Shown: positions 1-11,597 of the stretch, piece by piece
Position numbering within the stretch: position 1 is the stretch's first letter
How the letters are laid out: the number at the start of each line of letters is the position of its first letter
From: Lasiodiplodia sp. COLG20
Taxonomy: Eukaryota > Ascomycota > Dothideomycetes > Botryosphaeriales > Botryosphaeriaceae
Direction of reading: 5' to 3'
DNA length: 64,000 nucleotides
NCBI GenBank assembly: GCA_009801085.1
Contig: VNWV01000009.1
Location: 982,501 to 1,046,500 of the forward strand
The notes under the pieces: generated by a model
Database searches by the model: none
What the model was told of the DNA's origin: nothing
What the model saw: only the letters and a program-made list of their open reading frames with translations
Position numbers and translations under genes: made by a program

Positions 1-1288
1 TTCGGTGGAAGACGGGATGACGGACTGCGGCGAAAACTCGTCATCGGCATTACGCAGGGGCTGCTGTCTGTACCGTGGTATTAGTGTAGCAAGTTGTCTA
101 TCCTGAGACTCGACCCAGAGACTCATGTATGGCTCGAATGCTTCGGAGATAGCCTGACGGAAAGATGTCCCGTTGTCTTCTCTTGATATGATGGTATCCA
201 TAGACGACCGCGACTCGTTCGAGAAGCGCCGCTCAAGACCATTCTCGAAATCCAGTGTCACCTGAAGACAAGACAGCAACAGGTCCACGTCCAGAGATTG
301 GCCTTTCTGTCTCATGGTTCGCTGCAGTATTCCCTTGAAATCGTCCCTCGTCCCCTCGCAGAAGGCATTTGCCAGCATTTCATTGACCCTCCAGTGGGGC
401 GGAAAGAGCACGGCGTGCTCGCTGTCGTACGTCTTCAACATGCGGTTGAACCACGAGTATCTCCTCGAGATGTTGTCCAGCGAGCCGGCCTCGTCATTGT
501 TGCGGAAGACCTGGCGGTACTCGCGCAGCTGGGTATTGCAGTACCAATTGACGAGACGTGTGCGAGCGTGTTCGCCGAGGGCATCCATGACCATGCAGCC
601 CTCGGCCAGCATACCGCGACGCTGCGCAACCTCGCTCTTGGCAAAGGTAACCTCAAAGTCTTCGCATATCTGTTCCAGCAGCTCGCGCTGCAGGTCGGCG
701 ACGTTGCGGCTGAGGGTGGCGATCTGGTCGATGGAGCGGTACGACTTGAAGTGGGCGACGAGCTGGATGACAGCCTGCAGCAGCTGGGCGCACTCGCGGT
801 ACTGGCGGGTCTTGCTGAGGCCGCGCAGCTGCTCGTAGGCGGTGGTCAGCATCTGCAGGCGCTTGAGCGCCGTCATGGACAGGGTCAGGTTGCGCTTGGT
901 GTTGTCAAGACGCTTGATGTCGGCCGTCATGTCGGTGATGGCCTGCTCGGTGCGCACGGCGCGGTCGCGCACATCCTCGATGCGCTTGAACAGCTCATCT
1001 AGCTCCTGCTTCGCGTTCTGGATGTTGCGCACGCTCTCGGCGTCCGAGAGGCTCTGCTCGCCGACAACTTCGGCGATGTCCTCGTCCAGGTCATATTCGT
1101 AGTTGCGCAGGGCTTGCGAGGTATCGTGGATGGAGGCAAGGGTGCAAGGGTGGGAGAAGATCTGGTTGAGGTGGTCGACGGGATTGTAGTCGGCTGGCAG
1201 CTGGATCAGAAGGGCTCAGTTCGCGGAGGACGTGGGGCGGATGGCTACCGGAGTCCAACGACGCTGACGTTGCTGCAGTCGCCGACAT
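1..1288 (-). CDS. vps53: GARP complex subunit VPS53 (N-terminal part, cut by window edge)
   Basis: Exons, in minus-strand order, are 1288-1249 and 1193 to beyond position 1. The 55-nt intron (1194-1248) joins LDS to ADYNPVDHL in frame. About 411 codons are visible, roughly the first half of a family that usually exceeds 800 residues. The reading contains the typical Vps53 N-terminus: a DYNPVDHLNQIFSHP segment, then a long helical coiled-coil region including KQELDELFKRIEDVRDR and the stretch CAQLLQAVIQLVAHFKSY. Vps53 is a subunit of the Golgi-associated retrograde protein complex, which tethers endosome-derived vesicles at the trans-Golgi network. The ATG at 1288 gives the expected short, Ser/Ala-rich leader before the conserved block. 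Identity rests on recognised family sequence; the C-terminus is outside the window. Confidence 0.9.
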
Positions 1289-1800
1289 GAAGTCAGTCTA
1301 CGATCGCATTGACCCAACGTAGAAACTCGCGGACCTTGTGGCGATGAGGCGGGGGCTTCTGGGCTCGTGCGACTGCGTTTGCCCTGCGTTGGGGTGCTAC
1401 TGTGGTTTCTTCGAGGCTGGCGTTGCGGGAGTGCAGTGAATTCCGGGGTTGCTTGGAGCTGGAGCAGGGGACGCGCGCTAGCCACGTCCAAGCTCCCCGA
1501 TTGCGGCGCCCTTCTCCTTATCACTCATTTTCCCAGTCAAACGTCAGACGTCCATGTATCATCATCCAACTCGCTTGTCGGGAGCCTGCCCGAGGACCGT
1601 TCGTCTATCTACCGTAAACGTTACAGATACCGACCATTAGAAAAGCAAAACCAAATCTGGCTCCAAAACCGCCGTTCCCATGCGGGTATTATCCAGAAGT
1701 TCAGAAATCCGCTACAAGGCCAGAAATATGCCTCCGGAAGAGATGCGTAGTAACGTCAGCCAAACCCAGCTCTAGCTCTTCGCCCCCAGGAGCATCAGCC
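1289..1800. other. Intergenic: VPS53 promoter side and chitinase 3' flank
   Basis: About 510 bp between the VPS53 start and the chitinase stop. Short open frames here lack family resemblance or usable splice context. It should hold the VPS53 promoter and the chitinase 3' UTR; I see no clear TATA box or repeat. Confidence 0.5.
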
Positions 1801-3087
1801 TTAGTTGTGCATCCCCACGTACCCATTCCACACCAAGCTGCTTTGGTTGTCTTCCTTGTCGCCCGTACCTGTCCAGTAGAACAAGCCAGCCAGGCGACTC
1901 TGCTTCACATATTCGGCCTTCATCCGCACTGTCTGCGCGTTGTCATACGTGACAAACCCACCATCACCGCCCATGCAGAATGCCGAGCCTGTTTGGTCAT
2001 CGACGTACTCCTTGGCATCAGGGCGCGGCAGGTCTCTGTACTCGAACGTGCCCTCTTCGCCCGCATGCCCGTCGTACGAATGGCCCACACCGCGCGTGCC
2101 CGTGAAAGAGCGGCCATACGCCGGAACGCCAAGTAGAATCTTGTGCGTCGGGACGCCACGGGAGGCAAGGTAATTGACAGCGCTGTGGCACGAGAGCTGG
2201 CAGTGCTGGTTATGCGGTCTGCGCGGGGACCACAGTTGCGCGTGATGCTCTGTGCTGGGCACCCAGGGCCCGGAGAAGTCGTAGGTCATGACGTTGATTA
2301 GATCCAGGTAGTACGCCGCCTGCGCTAGGTTGATGTGCTGCAAGCACCACTCTCCGCACCCCACAGCCGAGGTCAGTGTGTACTGTGGCGCCGGGAGGTA
2401 CGCACGGAGGGTGGCGAGCAGGCGAATGTAGTCGGCGCCTTGCTGGCTGTTGCTCGGGTGCTCCCAGTCGACTAAACAGTGAGGTCAGACAGGCAGAACA
2501 GACGTAATGTTGCACTCGGAATTATACGGCGGTGCGCCAAGGCAGGCTTCTGAAAGAGGCGGAACGATGGGAAAGAGAAAGCTCAACTTACTATCGATGC
2601 CGTCAAGCCCGTAGTCCATGACCAGCTGTTTTGCAGTCTGGGCAAACCGCTCGCGGGTCTCATCGGTGCTCGCAGCAGCGGGGAAAGGCGCGCTGGCAGC
2701 ACCGCCGCCGCCAACGGACAGAACAACCCTGAGAACAGTGTACTTTTTCTTGAGCTCGACAAATGAACGCAGGCAGCCCTTGGTGCCATCAACGTCCATC
2801 TGATCATCGGCCCACTCGTCGCTCAAAAAAACAGTGCCATCCTCCTTGACGTGAGCAAAGGCATAGAAGGCGTGAGAGATGACGTCGAACTTAAGCGACG
2901 ACGGCGGGCGGCCCTTGTAGATGTGCCAATTGGGGTAGTAGACGCCATTGAAGAACATGTTGACCGAAGGCGAGTCGAAGAAGGAGCTGGAGAAGTCGTT
3001 GAACCTGGTTGCGGTCTGGTCGTGGTCAGCGGGCAGGAGGCGGCGGTTAGGCGGCGGCCTGGGGCCGAAGGTCGAGATGCTAAGCAT
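1801..3087 (-). CDS. GH18 family chitinase, no signal peptide
   Basis: Exons 3087-2592 and 2471-1801, about 388 aa; the intron (2472-2591) interrupts the catalytic motif. Splicing restores GLDGIDIDWEHP, which contains the GH18 signature DxxDxDxE with the glutamate as proton donor. Other family blocks are VVLSVGGGG (substrate-binding strand), NVMTYDFSGPW, LLGVPAYGRSF and GLFYWTGTGD. The enzyme would hydrolyse beta-1,4 bonds in chitin or chito-oligosaccharides. No secretion signal or chitin-binding domain is visible, so an intracellular or non-classically exported enzyme acting in autolysis or wall turnover is likely. The start is uncertain: ATG 3087 adds about 43 Pro/Ser-rich residues, whereas ATG 2958 (MFFNGVYYPNW) begins where homologues typically begin. 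Confidence 0.92.
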
Positions 3088-4404
3088 GCTCGATATGGCT
3101 TAGCCCGGGCTTGCTCGGCGGAACGGCACGCGTTACGGACGCTTTCACGGCTGGGTCGGCTGTCTGTGCGAACTGAGGGAAGCGGATGAGACGGGACGGC
3201 AGCTTTGGGTCCCAAGCTCATCATAAGAGCGCGCCCCTGTGGGGAGCAAAAAGCGCGCGACGGTAACGGAGGCGATCGTCCTGTCTAGCACTTTGGCACT
3301 CGCGTTAGCTCCGGGTGCCGTGGCGCAGGCCTCGGGCTGTATTTTTGGGGGATTATGCGAGACATCAAGCTAGGCGTGCGCTACTTACGCAACTGGCATT
3401 GCCAATCGCAGCCTGCACACAGGCATAAAGCAGGTTTTACGCGCCCTGGTAGGTGGGTTCGCTCCTTACGACTCCACGGCACGCTTCCGAGCTGGAGCTG
3501 AGAACTAGGCAAGCAGGGTCCGGCGCTCCGTCTCCACCTGGACCGGGAGCAGCAGCTATCGTCGGCCATGATACGACCAGTCAGGTTACGACGGCTCCCC
3601 GGCTGCTGTCGCCAATGCCTACTGGGGCGCTGGGACGCACCCACCAGAGCAAGTGTGGTGCTGTGATGGCTTAGGCTGGCACGCACAGGACGGGCCACCA
3701 ACGAGCCCCGGCCAAGCGGGAGCTCAGCGCAGCGATGACCCGGGGAAGCCAGCCCCGATATCACCATGATGCGTTGAGCCAATGGCACAGCGACAAACGC
3801 GCACTGGAGCTAAATCCGGCAGATCTGATTTGAAACTCGGAGATCTACCTGAGTGGAGTACCGCTCCTCAGCGGAACGGAGCTATCTGCCCCCATCCAGC
3901 ACGTATCTAATGGACTATCTGTGCAATGAGTATGGCGCGACATGATTTGCCTTTCTAGACGGACCTCGGAACTGTTAGCCGCAATGGCTTGCTCGTAGAC
4001 CAGTGGCGGCGGCGCTGTTGGAATGCTAGCGAGAACGTTGCGAGTAGTGTCCCTGGCTGATTGGATTGCCGTGCGAGGGAGATGCCAGAAGCAGGCGAGC
4101 GATCTGCGCCGGAACTGCCGCGCGCGCGTCTACGTGCAGGCCACGAGGACTCAATGGCTGGCCGGCAGAAGGATTCCCGCACTGCGGACGAAGGAAGAAA
4201 GCGCGTCTGACCTCTCCATGGCTTGGGCGCCGTGCTGGTGGCGACACGTGCCGCGCGGGTCCTGTATGACAGCGCGCGGGCCGGCGTTTAGCCTTGCCCT
4301 CTTAGCTATCCAGCTCTGCAGATCACCGCCGCACCTCAAAGCAAACAACACACCCTCTCTCCGTCCTTCGAGCACACCGGCCCTTCAGCCCCCGCTGCCA
4401 CCTC
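3088..4404. promoter_or_regulatory. Divergent intergenic region between chitinase and YTH1
   Basis: 1.3 kb separating two outward-facing genes. It must carry both promoters. A 135-codon minus-strand open frame at 3381-3788 has random-looking composition and is not called. The 100 bp before the YTH1 ATG is pyrimidine-rich, as is usual at fungal transcription starts. Confidence 0.45.
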
Positions 4405-5320
4405 ATGGCCGTCGAGCTCCAGCAGCAGCCCGCCGGTGGGCCTCCCACGGCACCCGCCGCCGCCGCCGCCGCCACCACAACCACGGCCCTGCCGCTTGCC
4501 CAGCGCATCCTGCAGCCAGACAACCAGCCGCATTTCAACTTCAGCTTCAACGACTTCCTCAAGCGCGAATATCGTTTCGGCCTCGACCCCAGCCGGCCCA
4601 TCTGCAATGCTTTCAAGCAGGGCCACTGCCCGCTCGGCAATGCCTGTCCAGACAAACACCCTACCTCCTCCGCCTTCAACAAGTACGCCCTCCCCTCCCC
4701 CGTTCATTGGCATCAGCCCTCGCCACCCACACGTACAAAGACTAACGCGCGCTTTTTACCCCAACAACAGCTCCTTCCACGGCAGCCTCGTCTGCAAGCA
4801 CTGGCTCCGCGGCCTTTGCAAAAAAGGTGAAGCCTGCGAGTTCCTTCACGAATACAACCTGCGACGGATGCCCGAATGCAACCACTACTCCCGACACCTG
4901 ACCTGCTCCAACGGCGACGACTGCCTCTACCTGCACATCGACCCCGAGTCCAAACGCCCTCCCTGCCCCCACTACGACCGTGGCTTCTGCCCCCTCGGAC
5001 CCCGCTGCGCTAAGAAGCACGTCCGAAAAGACCGTATCTGCCGTTACTATCTCGCCGGCTTCTGCCCCAATGGCAAGCAGTGCCAGGAAGGCGCCCATCC
5101 CCGCTGGCAGGACGACTTGAAGAAGCCCGAAGTGCGTGCCGAGAAGACGCAGGAGGAGCTGGAGCGCGAGAGGGCACAGAGGGAGGAGGAGGCGAGGCGA
5201 GAGGAGGAGCGGGAGAGGGAGCGTTTCGAGGAAAGAAATCCAGGCATGGGCGGGCCTGGGAAGTTCAGAGGTGGCTGGCAAGGGAGGAAGAAACGGAGCG
5301 GGAGGAGAGGAAGGTATTGA
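4405..5320 (+). CDS. yth1: mRNA 3'-end processing factor YTH1 (CPSF30-like, five CCCH fingers)
   Basis: Exons 4405-4682 and 4771-5320, 275 aa. The 88-nt intron has a consensus branch site (actaac, 4741-4746). Five CCCH zinc fingers lie at about residues 67-85, 101-119, 129-148, 158-176 and 183-202, matching the five-finger core of Yth1/CPSF30. In the cleavage and polyadenylation factor this subunit recognises the AAUAAA-type signal and contacts Fip1. The N-terminus has a GCC-repeat-encoded alanine run (about residues 18-23) before the conserved [15 protein letters not shown] segment. The C-terminus is a charged Arg/Glu helix ending in a basic [11 protein letters not shown] tail. Finger order, spacing and length fit the family closely. 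Confidence 0.95.
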
Positions 5321-5923
5321 TGTTGACATGTTATCGTTTCGCTCGACGGGAAAAAGATACCCATTACTGCCTGCGTTTATCTGGACGAAGGCATCTGGCA
5401 GAGGGGAAAATGAGGCTATCGTTACGATGCCTGAAGTCCTTGGGAGAATGGTGGAGATATTGCATTGAAATTCTGCAGCACGGAGTTCTGGTTTGGACAT
5501 TGGAAGTCTATGAAGTTTAGCTGCATCAATCAGCTCGAGCAGAAGAATGCATATTGAATTCTTATCTTGACTCTAGTCAAGTTCACTGTCGACGAAAGCA
5601 GTGTGCTCCATGCAGGAAGGCGAGATTATGAAAGTGTAGAGATTTCTTTCAAGCAGTAGTCGTTGAGTGCACATGAAGTGAATCACCAGCACATAGTTAC
5701 GTTGCTCTGCAGCAACAGACTCTAAGTTTGCTCTCCCACGTTGTTTTCCCACCCTTGTAAAGTACAACCCGCCACCTTGCATTCCAGTCTTGCAAAGCAC
5801 CTCGACCATCAGATGGAGGAGTCTTCAAACATAGTTTAATCGTCTAGATTCATAGTCACTTTATAGCGCGTACACTGAGCTGAGATAGTCTATTTGTATT
5901 TGAATTCATGTCTTTCTAAACTG
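5321..5923. other. Intergenic: convergent 3' flanks of YTH1 and the SMR gene
   Basis: 603 bp between two convergent stop codons, AT-richer than the flanking exons. I see no coding frame with family resemblance; probably two 3' UTRs and polyadenylation sites. Confidence 0.5.
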
Positions 5924-8312
5924 TCACCTAACCCTCGGACCCGTAGGCACGCCGCCAGCACTGGCCTGCTCAGCCTTAATGACCCTAATCTTCGTGCTCT
6001 CACCGAGCTTGTCACCAGATCTCTCTTCTTCGCCGTTACTGCTACCAACGCCACTATCGAGGCGCTCTCGCTCCAGACTACGGTCCCACGAACTGGGATC
6101 AATGCCGAGGATGCCGCCGACATTGCCGCGGTCGCCCGGCACGCTGAACTCACGAAACACGTAACGCCACTCATTGAGAAACCCGCGCACAGCCTTACCA
6201 ACCTTGTCTTTGCCGTTCTTGCTGTGGTGACCAGTGCCAGTAATAGCATAGATGGGACGGGTCGAGTTTTGATGTTGCATGAGGATCTTCGAGAGATACT
6301 GCACTGACTCTTCCGGATGGAGACCTATTGATCTTTAGTATTTCAATGGCGTAGTAAACAATGAGGGCTTGCGTAAGCATTGCTGGACATACCATGCAGG
6401 TCGACATAGAGCTCCTTTGCATTAGGGCCATTGTCCTTGTTGCGTTCGTTGTAGAGATGCTCGGCTGCCTCGCGATGAGCTTGCCGCATAAGGTTGTTTT
6501 CACTTTGGCCTCGAAGGCTGAGGGCCTTGGCCGCGCGGGAGTCGTTGCGGTTCCATGCTTGTGCGGCACTGATCAAATTAGTAAAGTCTCACTTGGAAAC
6601 GGCGAAAGCGATCACAAACCTCTGGAGAAACTTATTGCGCAGGCCACCGTGTTTGAAAGCCTCCTGCCGAGCCTTGAGATAAGCCTTGTTTGCAGCATCG
6701 CCGGTCTCAAGCCAAGGAATGTGCTCGGGCGCAGGGATTGCCTGCGCAGCCGCACTGTTCTCTCTGCTGCCATTGAAGCTTTTTGCAGGTCTAAGGCCTT
6801 TGCGCGGCTGAGCCGGGGCAGGGGAAGGCGACATCTTGACAACATCAGCGAGCGTATTCGGGGCGCCACCCTCCTTGTTGCCATGTCCATGGCCACCACG
6901 CTTTCCGTGATGCTTTTTTCCACCCTTCGCTGCTGCTGCAGACGCAAGACTAGGAAACGCCTCGGGATCATCGGCTGCAGGAGCAGACGGGGTCGAAGCA
7001 CGTGAATGTGAGATCTGGCGGCTGCTCGACGGCCGCGAATGCGTGCGGTGGGAGCTAGGCGTGAACGTTGGGAAAGGGCTCAAGCCAGGAGGAGGGGTGG
7101 CAACGCTTCGAACACCGTAGAGTTGTTCAAGAGCAGACTGTTCAGCGTAATGACTTTGCATGGACTGGTGAGATGCCGTCTGTTGAAGAGATGGGAACGC
7201 TTCGTAATCCTGGACTTGGAAGTTCGGCTGTGTAGGAGGCGTCGCGCTTCCTTCGAGCATCATCTTGGACATCAGGCTCGTGGGGTTATGTGAGAACAGA
7301 CAAGTGTCGCCGGCAAGGCAGTTCCCAGCCAACCAGTACCTGAGCCTTGTTAGCATTACTCCAGAATGCAGTATCAGCATTGCACTTACTTGCACACGGT
7401 CTTGCTCGGGTCATGGCTAAAGCGGCAGTCGGCTCGAGCGCAATGGCCAGTTGTGAGCCAGTACTTGCACAAGACGTTGGTCTTGATCTGACCAGCAGGG
7501 GTTGCAGGCCTGAACGAGGGGCTCATGGACTTGCCAACCAGGAATGTCTTTTCCGGTTGGCTGACGGGCGTTGGCTGCTGAAGCGCGGCAGATTGATCCA
7601 TGAGGGCCTGCACGGTAGCCGTGAAGTCATAGCCATTTTCTTCCAGTGCCTTCTCGATTTCCTCGTTCGAGCGGTTGTCACGTAGGATGGATCGGAGCAT
7701 ATCATAGGGATCCATGTCCATAGTGTAAGGCTGGACCCACTCGGCGGCTGCGCCGTTTAAGGAGCCATCCCCGTGGATTGACGAGGAGACACTGGCAACA
7801 TCGTCGTTCACCAGCCAATCCACCGTGTCGCTGCCATAGTCGCCGTAGATGTCGGGAGTATGGCTCGGCTCGCTGAACTCGTAGGCATTCAGATTCGGAC
7901 TGTGCGGGATGTGCGGCGTTGCATAGGCCATGCGCGGCGAGGGGCGCGGTGAGGTGAAGGGCGACGCGGTGGAGGACTTGGCGCGCGAGAAGCCGGGGGG
8001 CGCAACACCAAAGCCGGGCGGTGGGGCTATACGCGGCGAGGAGCTAGAAGGCGTGGGAGCTCGTGCGACCTGCCAAGGAGCTGGCGACGACCGGCGGATA
8101 ATTGTATGGCGGACGGGAGGCGGCGAAGCGGACGAATTGCTGGCGCCGCGGAAGCGCCAGAGTGAGTCCAGCACGGCATCCTCGAGAGCCTTGCCGGTCA
8201 ACGACGTCTTCTCGCGCACCAGCTCCTCAAGCTTCTCGGTCTTGTCCTCGTCTTCGAGCGAGTCGTCCTGCAGGACGGGCAGGCAGAGGTCGTAGATCTC
8301 GTCGGAGACCAT
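5924..8312 (-). CDS. CUE-like, CCCH zinc-finger, DUF1771 and SMR domain protein (Cue2-like)
   Basis: Four exons: 8312-7390, 7339-6620, 6568-6393 and 6324-5924; 739 aa. Domains in order: a conserved helical N-terminus (EIYDLCLPVLQDDSLEDEDK), a Pro/Ser-rich linker, a UBA/CUE-like helix set (MLRSILRDNRSNEEIEKALE), two CCCH fingers, of which the second is split by intron 1, a long disordered region, a DUF1771-type helix (AAEHLYNERNKDNG) and a C-terminal SMR domain with DLHGLHPEESVQYL and GTGHHSKNGKDKVG. The CUE/DUF1771/SMR arrangement resembles yeast Cue2, the endonuclease that cleaves mRNA in no-go decay, so a role in mRNA cleavage at stalled ribosomes is inferred. The frame stays open 109 codons upstream of ATG 8312, to 8639, but conservation begins at 8312. 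Confidence 0.88.
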
Positions 8313-9101
8313 GGCGTGGGCGCGCGCGAGATGGGACGCGTTGGGGAAGCGCCGGGATCGCGGAAGCGCGGAGGGGTATGGTCGGGAGTTGGGAGGAGGT
8401 GCTTGGGGGTGGAGTGCTGTCAGTCGGCGGCGTAAGCGCAACGGGCCCCGCCGTGAGCTGAGGCGAAGGCGGTCTAGATGAGGGAGCGACTTGGGGCGGA
8501 ATGCAAAGGACGGTGGCGCCGCAACAGGCCGGAAGTGAATGGAGCGAGGCTCTGGCGCCGTCGGTGAAGTAGTTTGGAAGTTGTACGTAGCAGCCTTGCG
8601 GATAAGTGACCTGCTGTCTGGGGAAGTGGAAGGGGGCACGGGCCTGGAAGCTGACTGGCCCGCCGGCCAATGCTGCTCACCGGCGGCGATGAGAAGGAGA
8701 AATCAGGCCGAAACCGCTGCCGTCGTACCATTCGTCGCCTGCTTGCTGCCGCCGCGCTGCCTGTTCAGCAGCGTCCGCGGCGTGGCACCGCACCGCCAGC
8801 TGAGCTCTCTCGCCGCCAACGGCCAACGGGGCTGGGCTTGTGCGCCACCCCCGAGGCCCGTGGGTGCAACTCGTCCAGTCGACGACGCGTCCCTTTGCGA
8901 GCGCAAACACGGCCTGGCTGCCTTCGTACCTGCTGCTGCCTTGTGGTTTCGCACGAGCCTGATTGAATGCTACACAACGATGTCGCATTAGGGACAACAA
9001 TGATTGCTGTATCGTTTCACGCCTGGACGCAACCGTTCTGACTCGAGCTCAGGCACCAAAATCTACGCTCTGACGGGAGTCTGCGCCGTGATGCTGCAGA
9101 G
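8313..9101. other. Intergenic: SMR gene promoter and JmjC gene 3' flank
   Basis: 789 bp. The part to 8639 is an in-frame Pro/Ser/Arg-rich extension of the SMR gene, more probably 5' UTR than protein. The rest shows no feature I can support. Confidence 0.4.
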
Positions 9102-11072
9102 TCAAGGAACCTCTTCGTCGTCACCACCACCAAATCCGAACGTGAATCCACCCTGGTTTTCACTTTCCGCTGCTTCGTCCCCCCTAACTAGCTCCTCCCA
9201 CTTGCCCCGCCCTCTGGGTTTCCCTTTCTTCTCCAATTCCTTCATGCCCTCCTCCAAGAGTCCCGGATGCGCCTCTCCCAGCCTTTGGACGAACAGCCCA
9301 TAGGGATCCGTGACCTCGTCCTTGAAACCGCTCGTCTGTTCCGCCTGGTCCCTCAAAAACCCCAAAACGTCGGCCAGCTTGGCTTGCGGAACGAAATTCT
9401 GCGTCAACGCAATGCTCTCGTCAAGATTCAAAACCAGGTGGAACCAGCCTGATGGGACATGGAGAATTTCGCCGGCGTAGCAGATTCCTTCTCGGCAGCC
9501 GGGAGTTGCGCGAGCGATTTCGTGGAAAGACAAGAGATACTCCGCAATGCTGAGTGGTGCCGTGATCTCGGACGAGTCTTCTGATAGAATGACTCCTGGC
9601 GGCGGAGGGAGGTTTCCCGACGATGGGAACATGAGCCAGTACTTAGAACCAGTCAAGACGGCATTCCACGCGCTGTTGCCGGCATCAGTCAGAGCTAGCT
9701 TGTGAGTCATAAAGGATTGCTTACCTAGTAGCATTCGGATCCTTATGGAATGTGCTTCCACTTCTTGCCGGACCCATGATCATCCACCGGCAATCCGGAC
9801 GTTGATCTCCTAGCACTCCGAAGAGATCCTCGCCAAAACACGCCGGAGCCCAGTACGCGGCATCCTCCTTATCCCGGCCAACTGTGATCTTCATCTTCTC
9901 CGCGAAGCTACGATCGAAGAGATAGAGCGGACTCTCGTCATTACTGTTGTTCATGTAGTCAATATAAGTCTTCAGCGGCCAGTCGACGGCTTCAGCACGG
10001 AACGGGACATCGGCGTAATTCTCAAGTAGGTGCTGCGTTGTCCACTTTTCAAACACGGGCCATTCTTTGACCGGCCCAGTAAGGATGAAAGGTTTACTCG
10101 TCCACTTTGTAGAGAAGTCTTCATGTGTCAGATCAGTCATGCGTGGGATCGCGTTTTCGGGTGGAATCCTTGTGGTGTATGGCTTGAGTGAAGTGTATGT
10201 GCACTGAAACGGCCGGTAAAGGACGTCAGAAAACAAGCCGGAGCAGTCAATGTGAGCTTCATGAGACTCGGGCATAGAGAGGTAAGTAGAGCGCCATGAG
10301 CCGCGCCATTGGAAGTCGGTTTTCTTGGATCTGCGTGTTGTTTAGCAAATGCGGCGGTACTGGCTGCTGGACAGGAGAGTTGGTGTTCTGGATAGAGATG
10401 GCGCGCTACGAACGAACTCGATCAATGGGAAGGCATCAGCTGCGGCAGACACGATGACTCTTGTCTCCTTTTGCAATGACTCATCCACTATGACATGAGA
10501 CAGATATCTGTTCGCGAGCTGTTCGGATCACCTTTCGTGCGCGTGGTCTAGAGGCGCAAGGCCGGCAAAAAAAAAAAAAAAAAAAAACCAGAATAGACTA
10601 GGATGTGCGTAATGGAAAGAGGAGGGGATATGAAATATGGTGTGCTGACGGCGGCGTGAAAGGAAGTGCTCAGTGCGCATGAAGGAGTAGGGGCAGTGAA
10701 GGAGACGATGCCACGCGAGACTTACTCTGTAAACAAAGCCCTCCACAACTCATCAAATCTTGTGAATGCATACAAGGCCTTACATGTGCCTCCCAGACGA
10801 AGCAGGGCGGGCGCATCCAAACATTCAAGAAATTGCGCCAAGAGCTCGTCTGGGAGGATGGAAAAATACCCTGCTTTGGCTTTGAGGTTGGCATTTGCTG
10901 TCAGAGCATTGCCCGCTGGCTTAATGCCGAGCGGGTGCGGGGGGATGACAGCGGGCTCTTCGTCGCTGCTCGGGTCTAGCGCATCAAGGCGCAGCCTTTT
11001 CGCTGGCCTCGCCAATGCCGCATCGTCAGTGGCAGCTGCATAGCCGTCGACGGGCACGGCGGAGGGCGCCAT
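9102..11072 (-). CDS. F-box / JmjC domain 2-oxoglutarate oxygenase (JMJD6-like)
   Basis: Exons 11072-10726, 10330-9725 and 9672-9102; 507 aa. An F-box (FSILPDELLAQFLECLDAP) lies at about residues 69-115, followed by a JmjC cupin. Iron ligands are visible as HxD in STFHKDPN, split from its continuation by intron 2, and the distal His in HVPSGWFHLVLNL. This is the JMJD6-like layout, an Fe(II)/2-oxoglutarate-dependent hydroxylase or demethylase; the substrate is unknown. The F-box suggests coupling to an SCF ubiquitin ligase, as in other fungal F-box/JmjC fusions. The first intron is 395 nt, far longer than its neighbours, and on the plus strand carries a 21-nt A run. The C-terminus is Gly/Glu/Asp-rich and probably disordered. 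Confidence 0.9.
10567..10587 (+). repeat. Poly(A) homopolymer of 21 nt inside JmjC intron 1
   Basis: An uninterrupted run of 21 A on the plus strand, hence poly(U) in the minus-strand transcript. It lies about 140 nt from the donor, too far from the acceptor to be its polypyrimidine tract. Confidence 0.95.
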
Positions 11073-11597
11073 TGTTCGTCAGGTGAATGGGTTGCGCTGA
11101 AAGCGGGCGAAGGATATTTTTTCGGTGTGCAACCACCCCTGGCAACACGCAGCGGCAACGAGACCGAGCGAGTGGCGAGAGCGCAACGCAGCGGGCGGCA
11201 ATTTCTGATGACTGGTTCGGGCGCCTTTGCAAAAAGCCTGCAGGCGACTGAGTAAGCTGCTAGGCGTGAACCTTGGGCCTGGCACACGCGCAAACGTTGC
11301 CGCATGCCCTCCGCGCTAGCGCCTCGCTAATTGGCTGCCCGCCTCTCTACAAAAACTTTTAACGACTGTCCGCCCGCCCTCCTCCACCGTCCATCAGACA
11401 CACACATCCAAACACACGAACAACCCCTAGATATCCCTACGACTCTCGCCATCGAGAGTCCGGTATCTAGTTTTCAACGTCACACGAGTTTCGCACGACC
11501 GCGGCCCCTTGCGCCCGTCCCTACGCTCGCGTAGCCCCACCAAACGACTTTTCGATCACAGCGCAGCGCCTGTGATCCCCCAACACCGACCGCAAAC
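11073..11597. promoter_or_regulatory. Divergent promoter of the JmjC gene and eIF4A
   Basis: 525 bp between two outward-facing starts. The eIF4A side holds long pyrimidine-rich blocks (11360-11410), typical of leaders of highly expressed fungal translation genes. No clear TATA box. Confidence 0.55.

Noticed and set aside
3381..3788. 135-codon minus-strand open frame between chitinase and YTH1
   Set aside because: Random-looking composition, no splice or family support.
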